12,265 bases of DNA, from positions 1,165,551 through 1,177,815 of the forward strand of contig CP070700.1 of NCBI GenBank assembly GCA_020349865.1. The letters run 5' to 3'. This DNA is from Desulfobacteraceae bacterium. Its GTDB lineage: Bacteria; Desulfobacterota; DSM-4660; Desulfatiglandales; Desulfatiglandaceae. Position numbers and translations under genes: made by a program. The notes under the pieces are model-generated. The model had not been told where the DNA came from. It ran no database searches and worked only from the letters and a program-made list of their open reading frames with translations. This document shows, piece by piece, positions 6,885 to 12,265 of the stretch (the stretch's first letter is position 1; the number at the start of each line of letters is the position of its first letter).

Positions 6885-7886
6885 TTAATCCATGCCCCTG
6901 ATCTTGTCGTATAGGCCGGCTGGCCACATTTCACCATCGAGCTTCTCCTTAATGGCCTTGGCCGCCGTGCGCTTGAAAGCCTCGATATCAGGTTTTAAGA
7001 TAATCATGCCCTTTTCCTGGACACCTTTGATCGACATGGCCACGATCTCGTCGTTGCGCTTTGACGCCCACTTATCGGTTGGAGCCACAGCACCTAACAG
7101 GGCACTTTTCTCTTTTTGGTTGAGTTTCTTCCATACTGCCTCGGAGATGAGGACAATTAGGCCGGAGCGTATATAGTTGATGGGGCTGACGTATTTTTGT
7201 ACCTCGTAGTACTTGGCTCCGTAAATGGCATCAAAGCCGTTGTCCTGTCCATCAACCACACCCTGCTTCATTGCCATATACAACTCGCTAGCCGACAGTG
7301 GAGTGGGTGTGGCGCCCCAGGCTTGCATCGCAGCGGTGATCGTCTTTGTCATGGGAACGCGTAGCTTCAAGCCTTTCATGTCGTCAGGGGTAATGACCTC
7401 TTTTTTACTTGTTGTTATAAGCCTGGGAGACCGGTCGGTTACCCAGCCAATGTACTTGAACCCGGCCTCTTTCTCGGTTTGGGCCAACATGGACTCAAAA
7501 AGGTCAGAGGCAAAGAACTTTCGTATGTGGTCCTGGGAGTTGAAGGCATAGGGCGCGAAGATCGCATTGAAATGCTTCCCTCCCTTTGGGAGTGAAAGAA
7601 CGCCAGAATCGCATAGCATCATGTCCAGCTTTCCCATCTTCATCTCGGCGAAATTCTTCGGCAACGGTCCTAACTGGCCGCCACCGAACCATTTGATCTG
7701 CAGACCTGGTTCTAGCTTGGCCACCTCCTTTGCATAGAAATCGGCAATAGGTCCCCAAACAGGGGGCGGAGCGACGAAAGCGATTTTCAAAACCCTTTCC
7801 GAACTTGCGAGTCCGGCTCCTGCCCCGATTAGAATCAGAGCGACCGTCATTACACAAATCCAAATCGTTTTAATTCTTGCACTCAT
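6885..7886 (-). CDS. TRAP transporter substrate-binding protein (DctP-like)
   Basis: A 333-residue periplasmic binding protein. Residues 1-27 look like a Sec signal peptide: basic start, hydrophobic core, and a cleavage-type end at GAGLA followed by SSE. The mature part has the DctP hallmarks PDDMKGLKLRVP, with Arg176 at the position that usually salt-bridges a substrate carboxylate, then ATPTPLSASELYMAMKQGVVDGQDN. This points to an organic acid as the transported compound, but the ligand cannot be named. A strong ribosome-binding site (AAGGAGGTG) fixes the ATG. It is the first gene of the minus-strand cluster, and the 180-nt leader before it carries a sigma-54-like element and palindromes. 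Confidence 0.95.
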   Translation of the reverse strand: MSARIKTIWICVMTVALILIGAGAGLASSERVLKIAFVAPPPVWGPIADFYAKEVAKLEPGLQIKWFGGGQLGPLPKNFAEMKMGKLDMMLCDSGVLSLPKGGKHFNAIFAPYAFNSQDHIRKFFASDLFESMLAQTEKEAGFKYIGWVTDRSPRLITTSKKEVITPDDMKGLKLRVPMTKTITAAMQAWGATPTPLSASELYMAMKQGVVDGQDNGFDAIYGAKYYEVQKYVSPINYIRSGLIVLISEAVWKKLNQKEKSALLGAVAPTDKWASKRNDEIVAMSIKGVQEKGMIILKPDIEAFKRTAAKAIKEKLDGEMWPAGLYDKIRGMD

Positions 7887-7922
7887 TTTAGCACCTCCTT
7901 GTTAAAGGTTGATATTGTATCA

Positions 7923-7939
7923 CCTCGTTATGCCCGAGG
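7923..7939. repeat. Inverted repeat in the dctP leader
   Basis: CCTCG (7923-7927) and CGAGG (7935-7939) are complementary arms around a 7-nt spacer, 37 nt upstream of the dctP start. An 8-bp palindrome CCTATAGG lies at 7943-7950 next to it. These may be an operator or a leader hairpin. No binding protein can be assigned. Confidence 0.3.
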
Positions 7940-7989
7940 CACCCTATAGGACAAAATCCAATAAACCTTTCCAGACTAAGTCTTGGTGG

Positions 7990-8012
7990 ACTTGCAAGTG
8001 TTTCGGTTGCAA
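7990..8012. promoter_or_regulatory. Paired TTGCAA palindromes upstream of dctP
   Basis: A perfect 10-bp palindrome ACTTGCAAGT lies at 7990-7999, and a second TTGCAA core is at 8007-8012, 15 bp away centre to centre. A third TTGCAA occurs at 8772-8777 upstream of the XRE-cupin gene. This could be an operator shared by both promoters, though a six-base palindrome repeated three times may be chance. Confidence 0.25.
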
Positions 8013-8024
8013 AGAAGCCTCCAA
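8008..8024 (-). promoter_or_regulatory. Candidate sigma-54 (-24/-12) promoter for the dctP-led operon
   Basis: On the minus strand the sequence reads TTGGAGGCTTCTTTGCA. It has the invariant GG and GC separated by 10 nt and good matches to the flanking TTGG and TTGCA blocks of the sigma-54 consensus. The middle CACG part is not matched. Transcription would start around 7997 and give a leader of about 110 nt. No sigma-54 activator gene is in the window. A convincing sigma-70 promoter was not found in this gap. Confidence 0.35.
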
Positions 8025-8066
8025 CTGTCTTTATCTGTTTCCTCGCTCCAATGAGACTTAACCCGA

Positions 8067-8681
8067 TCAGTCTCTGGTTATGAAGGTCCCTGTTCGCTTC
8101 CCAGGTACCAGGTGAACGTTCAATGTTTTCGCTGGCTTTTTACTTAAGCTGATGCCCTTATGAGGAACACTGCCATTCCAATAAGCGGCATCACCCTTCT
8201 TTAAGGTATATCTCTTTTCTCCAAGAGTTAGCTCCATCCTACCTTCTATGACGTACATTGACTCCTGCCCCTCATGGGTAGCCAACTCTATTTCCTTGTC
8301 TTGGTCCTTTCCCATCAGCGTCACGATAGCCGGCTCCATAAAGGGATTCACCATGCCTTCAGCAAGGAGTTCAAGTTCATAGGAGATTTTCCTGGCAGGG
8401 CCCCTCTCAGAGACTACTACCGTGCGGCTTCCCTGGGGTGAAATAACGTACCCTGTTTCCTGTTCATCTCTAAAAAAATATCCAGTGTTCACCTTAAGAG
8501 CATCGGCAATGTCTCGCAATGTGGGTATGGAGGGCATGGCAAGGCCGTTCTCTATCTTAGAAATGAGGGGGGCTGAAAGTCCCGTAGCCTTGGCCAGTTG
8601 TTTCAGGGTTAAGCCTGCTTCTTTGCGCAGTTCTTTGATGCCGTTTCCTATCCGCCTAGCGAATTCGTCTTTGTTTTTCAT
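8067..8681 (-). CDS. XRE-family HTH/cupin transcriptional regulator
   Basis: A 204-residue regulator with an N-terminal XRE helix-turn-helix at about 12-66 (LRKEAGLTLKQLAKATGLS, then ISKIENG and SIPTLRDIADALKV) and a C-terminal cupin_2 domain at about 110-190. In the cupin, THEGQESMYVIEGRMELTLG and KKGDAAYWNGSVPH give the two barrel motifs. The first lacks the full His-x-His pair, so metal binding may be altered or absent. In this family the cupin usually senses a small metabolite and the HTH binds operators next to its own gene and its target operon. It lies upstream of the TRAP cluster in the same orientation and diverges from the CoA-ligase gene, so it could control either or both. The ribosome-binding site is weak (GAGA, 6 nt before ATG). 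Confidence 0.92.
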   Translation of the reverse strand: MKNKDEFARRIGNGIKELRKEAGLTLKQLAKATGLSAPLISKIENGLAMPSIPTLRDIADALKVNTGYFFRDEQETGYVISPQGSRTVVVSERGPARKISYELELLAEGMVNPFMEPAIVTLMGKDQDKEIELATHEGQESMYVIEGRMELTLGEKRYTLKKGDAAYWNGSVPHKGISLSKKPAKTLNVHLVPGKRTGTFITRD

Positions 8682-8750
8682 GCGGTTTCTCTACTGATGA
8701 ATAGCAACTAAAAGGAAAAGGACTTTTTATCTTATTTTCATATAGCTTAA

Positions 8751-8760
8751 ATTTGTTAAT
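8751..8760. promoter_or_regulatory. Candidate operator half-site, left copy (ATTTGTTAAT)
   Basis: ATTTGTTAAT lies 70 bp upstream of the XRE-cupin start codon, a position where it could overlap that gene's promoter. Its exact reverse complement occurs at 8831-8840. In AT-rich DNA a chance match is possible. Confidence 0.3.
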
Positions 8761-8829
8761 ATATATTTAATTTGCAACATGCCACAGCAGAAAATGGTTG
8801 TCAAGCATTTTTTTCATAATAATTAATTT

Positions 8830-8848
8830 AATTAACAAATAGTTAATT
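8830..8848. promoter_or_regulatory. Candidate operator, right copy (dyad AATTAAC-N5-GTTAATT)
   Basis: Arms at 8830-8836 and 8842-8848 are perfect 7-bp reverse complements around AAATA. The left arm plus spacer contains ATTAACAAAT, the inverse of the site at 8751-8760. It lies immediately upstream of the TTGACA box, as expected for an operator of the divergent regulator. Confidence 0.35.
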
Positions 8849-8851
8849 TTA

Positions 8852-8879
8852 TTGACAAAAAATTCTGGTGAAATAATCC
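8852..8879 (+). promoter_or_regulatory. Candidate sigma-70 promoter facing the CoA-ligase gene
   Basis: TTGACA (8852-8857) matches the -35 consensus exactly. The -10 is poor: TAATCC at 8874-8879 with 16-nt spacing, or AATAAT at 8872-8877 with only 14 nt. The weak -10 suggests either activator dependence or a false positive. Confidence 0.3.
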
Positions 8880-9246
8880 GGAATGATTTCAAGGTTGGGA
8901 TGTAAGCACATTTAGTAAAGGGGTGAACAATTTGATGCGTGAAGGCAAGGTGAAGGGATGTCCACACAATCCACCACTCTTAAAATGAGGAATACTTTTT
9001 AGGAGACCCTGATTATCCCATTAAGATCTGAAGCTTCTAATTTCAATACTGGCCAGAGGATTCAGTGGATTTGACTATGCGTTGCACACAGACAGTGGCG
9101 TTTAGCCTGAAGAGTAAATCAGAGCTGGTTTACAGAATCTCAACAATTAATCAGAAGATCAAGAAGTGGGGCTATTACATATTGATTGACTCCGGCCCGA
9201 TGGTTTGTTACCACTGCTCCAACTCTAATACTCTTTCAAAATCAAC

Positions 9247-10710
9247 ATGCTGAAAACTATTAAAGAAAGCCCGCTGTACCCTATTGCCAACCCGAGAAGC
9301 ATTGCCTTTTTTGGGGCCTCCAACAATATCTCTTCCATGGGAACCAACCAACTCATGTCTTTAAAGGCTCTCGGCTTTGAAGGACCCGTCTATCCAGTCC
9401 ATCCCCGGGAAGAGCACGTACAGGATCTCAAAGCCTACCGCAGCGTCATGAATTTGCCCGAGACGCCGGATCTGGCCGTGATAGTACTGCCAACGAGTAT
9501 TGTGCCTCAAATACTGGAGGGGTGCGGAAAGAAGGGCATTAGGCACGCTATCGTGGTTTCAGGGGGTTTTAAGGAGGTGGGGGGACATGGCGTGGACCTT
9601 GAAAAGGAGATCGTGGAGATAGCCGACAAGTACGGCCTGCGTTTCTTGGGACCAAATTGTATTGGCGTGGCCAATCCGCATTACAAACTGAATACCACAT
9701 TCTTAACCGATGATGGATCGCCCGGGTTTATCGGCCTGGCCTCCCAGAGCGGTAGTTTTGTCACCCAGATGCTTGACTATCTCTCCAGGTTAGGCCTGGG
9801 GTTCAGCACGGCCCTGAGCGTCGGCAACGAAGCAAACCTGGACATTGTTGACTGTATGGAATACTTAGGGGCCTGTCCCCACACAAAGGTAATCGCCCTC
9901 TATATCGAAGGCATTAAGCGAGGGAGGTCATTTCTTGAGACAGCCCGGACTATTGTTTCCCATAAGCCCATTGTGGCTCTCTATGTGGGCGGGTCCGAGA
10001 CAGGCAAGCGTGCAGGCTTCTCCCATACCGGGGCCTTGGCAGGTCCGGACCGGCTATACGACGGTATGTTTAGCCAAAGCGGTGTTATCCGGGCACGCTC
10101 TGTCACGGAATTGTTTGACTTCTGTTGGGTACTGGGCAGTCTGCCAAAACCCAGAGGGCATAGAGTGGTGATTCAAACCCATTCAGGTGGGCCGGGCACA
10201 GCCGCAGCGGATTCCTGCGGACGTGCGGGCCTTGAACTGCCTGCCCTGTCAAAAGAAACAGTGGAAAAACTGGCTCCCTTTGTTCCCCATACGGGGAGCA
10301 TAAACAACCCGGTGGATCTTACCTATACCAAAAATCCTGTTGACTATTTTTCCGGCGTTCCAAAAACACTCCTTGAAGAAAAAAACGCCGACATTCTCCT
10401 TATGTACTTTCTTATGCCGTCGCATACCGTTAAACGGGCCTTGAAGCAAATGGGCTTGCCCGACGAGCAGGTCACCGAGCAAACCGCCAAATTGATCAGT
10501 GTTATAGGAGACTCCATCGCCCGCCTTCTTAAAACCCATGACAAGCCCCTTGTAGGCTATACGTTTCGCAGCCTTGAGGACCAGTTCATGCGGGGGCTTA
10601 TGGAGCGGGGGGTACCAATATTTCCTGGCCCTGAACGCGCGGCACGGGCCATAAAGGCACTGGTTACTTATGCAGACCTTAGGGAAGAAATCCTGGCCGG
10701 TAAAAGGTAG
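9247..10710 (+). CDS. ADP-forming acyl-CoA synthetase alpha-type protein (CoA-binding and ligase-CoA domains)
   Basis: A 487-residue protein with the domain order of the alpha part of ADP-forming acetyl/acyl-CoA synthetases. The CoA-binding Rossmann domain begins NPRSIAFFGAS at 15-25 and includes YPVHP, PDLAVIVLP and FLGPNCIGVANP (133-144). The succinyl-CoA-ligase-like domains include LASQSGSF and SVGNEANLDI (181-190), then SHTGALAG at 249-256, where His250 is expected to be the phospho-histidine. Such enzymes convert acyl-CoA, ADP and phosphate into acid, CoA and ATP. They need an ATP-grasp beta domain, which is neither fused here nor next to the gene. The ATG at 9247 is the only usual start, since an in-frame TAA lies at 9226-9228, yet it has no clear ribosome-binding site. 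It could instead be a CoA-transferase-like or regulatory member of the family. Confidence 0.85.
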   Translation: MLKTIKESPLYPIANPRSIAFFGASNNISSMGTNQLMSLKALGFEGPVYPVHPREEHVQDLKAYRSVMNLPETPDLAVIVLPTSIVPQILEGCGKKGIRHAIVVSGGFKEVGGHGVDLEKEIVEIADKYGLRFLGPNCIGVANPHYKLNTTFLTDDGSPGFIGLASQSGSFVTQMLDYLSRLGLGFSTALSVGNEANLDIVDCMEYLGACPHTKVIALYIEGIKRGRSFLETARTIVSHKPIVALYVGGSETGKRAGFSHTGALAGPDRLYDGMFSQSGVIRARSVTELFDFCWVLGSLPKPRGHRVVIQTHSGGPGTAAADSCGRAGLELPALSKETVEKLAPFVPHTGSINNPVDLTYTKNPVDYFSGVPKTLLEEKNADILLMYFLMPSHTVKRALKQMGLPDEQVTEQTAKLISVIGDSIARLLKTHDKPLVGYTFRSLEDQFMRGLMERGVPIFPGPERAARAIKALVTYADLREEILAGKR

Positions 10711-10721
10711 GCTTAGGAATG

Positions 10722-10754
10722 AGGTCCAAGGTAAAAGGCGCAAGGTTCAAGGGT
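10722..10754. repeat. Degenerate 7-bp tandem repeat (AGGYNNA) in convergent gap
   Basis: Units starting at 10722, 10729, 10736 and 10743 read AGGTCCA, AGGTAAA, AGGCGCA and AGGTTCA, and a broken fifth unit (AGGG) follows at 10750. The 9-mer GGTAAAAGG at 10730-10738 also occurs at the end of the CoA-ligase gene (10699-10707). The repeat fills most of the 68-nt space between the convergent genes. No intrinsic terminator hairpin with a T-run was found here for either gene. Confidence 0.6.
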
Positions 10755-10778
10755 GGTTAGCCTATAGCTAGCATTTTC

Positions 10779-11381
10779 CTAAAAACTATAGTACCCCTCT
10801 CCCTGGCATGTGGTGCACTGGCCCCCTTGGGAGGTTGAATAGGGCTCCCCGCATCCGGAGCAGACAGAGATGTCTTTCTTGTGCTTTCGTCCGTACGGCC
10901 TGGTTATTTGAACGGCACGACAGGATAAAACATTTCTTTGAGCATTGAGAATCTCTTCAACCAAGACATCTGTGGGAAGATCCTTCTTTGAAATCCTTCG
11001 CATGAACCAGTCATAGATCTTAGGAAACAAAAGAGTCTTTTTTAGATCAAGCCAGACCCGGTACCCATTCAGTTTCCTTTTGTCATAAAGAGTCAATGCA
11101 AACTTGTCCCAGTCCAAAACTTTAAGCCAGCCGTTGCCAATGGTGCACGGGGTAAGTATCTGAATTGTATCAGGAAGGCAGTGGCCGGTCTCCACAATCG
11201 CATCTGCTTCCACATCCGGACCAAGGAGTTCCTGTGCCCAATCTACCATGAACCCACCCAGGACAATCCCAGGGGATATAAAACCGTGGAAGCGTTCTAT
11301 GTCGTCAAAAAAAACATCCACTGATCTCCCACAGATCATGATTTCAGACAGCCCTGGACCTATCTTCTTAAGCTCCCGCAT
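10779..11381 (-). CDS. FmdE-like protein with C-terminal zinc ribbon
   Basis: A 200-residue protein of the FmdE family, named after a subunit found with molybdenum formylmethanofuran dehydrogenase and also present in sulfate-reducing and syntrophic bacteria that lack that enzyme. Recognisable parts are FHGFISPGIVLGGFMVDWA (31-49), VETGHCLPDTIQILTPCTIGNG with Cys68 and Cys79, and WDKFALTLYDKRKLNGYRVW. The C-terminal ribbon has cysteines at 174/177 and 189/192. The first motif usually reads HGHxCPG in relatives as I recall them, while here His and Cys are replaced (HGFISPG). The start at 11381 has AGGA 6 nt upstream and overlaps the preceding oxidoreductase gene by 14 nt. An ATG at 11417 would overlap by 50 nt. 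Coupling to the molybdopterin oxidoreductase suggests a role with that enzyme, such as cofactor or metal supply. This is inference. Confidence 0.85.
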   Translation of the reverse strand: MRELKKIGPGLSEIMICGRSVDVFFDDIERFHGFISPGIVLGGFMVDWAQELLGPDVEADAIVETGHCLPDTIQILTPCTIGNGWLKVLDWDKFALTLYDKRKLNGYRVWLDLKKTLLFPKIYDWFMRRISKKDLPTDVLVEEILNAQRNVLSCRAVQITRPYGRKHKKDISVCSGCGEPYSTSQGGQCTTCQGEGYYSF

Positions 11382-12265
11382 CCTGCTTCCTGCATGCCTC
11401 CACACTGCACGGCACATACCGGTGCAAAGGCGTGCCCGCCAGCCTATCCCGGTGGGTATTTTTGGTAAGGCGGTTAACGTTGACCCCGTAATCCTGGCCC
11501 AGGTAATTCAGTCCGAATCCGTGCGGTATGGTCACCGTACCCGGTGCGGCCATATCGGAGACCTCCACTGGTATCCTGGCCTGGGAGGCCTCGGTCGTCA
11601 CCCATACCTCCTCGCCGTCCTCTATGCCTAAGGCCTGTATATCTTCTTTATTCATGAATGCCGTGCATACAGTTTTATGGTCGTTCCAGGCCGGATCACG
11701 CATAATGCTGTTTGCCGTGAACGGAAAATGCCTTCCGGCGACCAATACCAGGGGAAACTCCCTATTGTCAATTGCCGTCCTTTCCGCATCCGGTTCGATC
11801 TCATGGATCCAGTTGACCATTTCTTCTATGTAAAGATGTATTTTTTTATCCGGCGTTCTCAGTTTTTCCAGGTTTTTGCCTGGATCCACCCTACCTATCA
11901 GAATGCCTTCAGGATGATTCAGAAGTTCCTGAAACAGGTCATTCCCCAAAAAGGGTGTCAACTCATAACCAGCCCTAACCAAGTCATCGGCCGCATGCTG
12001 GGGATACATACTTAAAAGACCCCAGACAGCGGCCAAATGGACCGAATTCAGGCTTTGGCCTAAAGTCTTTGCCAAAATAAAAGGTAACAACCTGGCGTTC
12101 TGCTTGTCCTGGCTTATCCATTTCATAAGCTCGGAGGCAAAACCTTTTCTGTCACCACTGGTGGCCTGAAATAAGGCCCCTGGAATCTCGGGCAGTAGCC
12201 CTAATGCATCAGCCAAACGGGTAAATATGTCTCCCTCTTCTAAAGGCTCTCTTAAGGCCTCACAA
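11368..12265 (-). CDS. Molybdopterin-dependent oxidoreductase, C-terminal part (partial)
   Basis: The reading frame is open to the right edge, giving about 298 visible C-terminal residues of a DMSO-reductase-family enzyme, normally 650-800 residues long. The first visible residues, REPLEEGDIFTRLADALGLLPE, match the stretch where these enzymes reach the linker to the last domain. From about visible residue 167 the molybdopterin dinucleotide-binding domain follows: FPLVLVAGRHFPFTANS, MNKEDIQALGIEDGEEVWVTT, ARIPVEVSD and PGTVTIPHGFGLN. Near the end are the usual NVNRLT and LAGTPLHRYVPCSVE motifs. The catalytic N-terminal part is missing from the window, so its iron-sulfur site, metal ligand and substrate (formate, thiosulfate, polysulfide, acetylene or other) cannot be told. 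It overlaps the FmdE-like gene by 14 nt. Confidence 0.88.
   Translation of the reverse strand, partial: CEALREPLEEGDIFTRLADALGLLPEIPGALFQATSGDRKGFASELMKWISQDKQNARLLPFILAKTLGQSLNSVHLAAVWGLLSMYPQHAADDLVRAGYELTPFLGNDLFQELLNHPEGILIGRVDPGKNLEKLRTPDKKIHLYIEEMVNWIHEIEPDAERTAIDNREFPLVLVAGRHFPFTANSIMRDPAWNDHKTVCTAFMNKEDIQALGIEDGEEVWVTTEASQARIPVEVSDMAAPGTVTIPHGFGLNYLGQDYGVNVNRLTKNTHRDRLAGTPLHRYVPCSVEACRKQDAGA

Larger units (their letters stand above)
8682..9246. other. Divergent intergenic control region (565 nt)
   Basis: No convincing gene lies here. The part from about 8700 to 8880 is strongly AT-rich compared with the genes around it and holds the candidate operators and -35 box listed separately. 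From 8881 to 9246 composition returns to normal and only short, unsupported reading frames are present, one of 17 codons at 8935-8988 and one of 62 codons from a GTG at 9065. If the promoter lies near 8852, the CoA-ligase gene has an untranslated leader of about 360 nt. No recognised riboswitch or RNA motif was seen. Confidence 0.6.

Noticed and set aside
8935..8988. 17-codon frame MREGKVKGCPHNPPLLK as possible leader peptide
   Set aside because: Too short, its ribosome-binding site is about 13 nt away, and no attenuator structure follows.
9065..9253. 62-codon plus-strand reading frame with GTG start, overlapping the CoA-ligase start
   Set aside because: It has an AGAGGA tract before the GTG but no recognisable domain or motif. 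Composition looks random and it overlaps the real gene's start in another frame.
10711..10778. Bidirectional intrinsic terminator between the convergent genes
   Set aside because: Only a short TATAGCTA palindrome and AGG repeats are present, with no GC-rich stem followed by a T-run on either strand.
12214..12216. TTG as start codon of the right-edge oxidoreductase
   Set aside because: The same frame stays open to the window edge and encodes family-typical residues upstream, so the gene is simply truncated by the window.

Overview
The window looks like bacterial chromosomal DNA from an anaerobe, most likely a sulfate-reducing or syntrophic Desulfobacterota-type ('deltaproteobacterial') organism. 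This is inferred from gene content: an FmdE-like protein overlapping a molybdopterin oxidoreductase, an ADP-forming acyl-CoA synthetase alpha-type protein and a TRAP transporter. No rRNA, tRNA or other phylogenetic marker is present, so the assignment is tentative.

Layout. Positions 1-7886 hold nine genes on the minus strand that read as one catabolic cluster. In transcription order they are dctP-, dctQ- and dctM-like genes for a TRAP uptake system, a zinc-type medium-chain alcohol dehydrogenase, a short-chain dehydrogenase, a PPC/DUF296 protein, E1 alpha and E1 beta of a thiamine-diphosphate 2-oxoacid or acetoin-type dehydrogenase, and the N-terminal lipoyl domain of an E2 protein cut by the left edge. 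Spacing is tight at several junctions: dctQ/dctM abut, the SDR and PPC genes overlap by ATGA, and E1 alpha and E1 beta are 13 nt apart. Larger gaps (97-225 nt) precede E1 alpha, the SDR and E2. The 180 nt before dctP carry a sigma-54-like -24/-12 element and several small palindromes. Upstream, also on the minus strand, is an XRE-HTH/cupin regulator (8067-8681).

Positions 8682-9246 form a 565-nt divergent control region with a very AT-rich core. It contains a 10-bp inverted pair of sites, a third half-site and a consensus -35 box. On its right, on the plus strand, is a 487-residue CoA-binding/ligase-domain protein (9247-10710) resembling the alpha part of ADP-forming acyl-CoA synthetases, with its phospho-histidine region intact and no beta (ATP-grasp) partner in view. 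A degenerate 7-bp tandem repeat fills the convergent gap at 10711-10778. The right end has two overlapping minus-strand genes: the C-terminal part of a molybdopterin-dependent oxidoreductase, entering from the right edge, and an FmdE-like zinc-ribbon protein.

How the genes may work together (inference): the TRAP system imports an organic acid, the two dehydrogenases oxidise hydroxyl groups, and the E1/E2 complex cleaves the resulting keto compound with CoA to give acyl-CoA and reducing equivalents. The nearby CoA ligase could recover ATP from acyl-CoA, and the XRE-cupin protein could sense a pathway metabolite. The most unusual points are the divergent metal/ThDP site of E1 alpha, the PPC-domain gene inside a catabolic operon, and the altered N-terminal motif of the FmdE-like protein.
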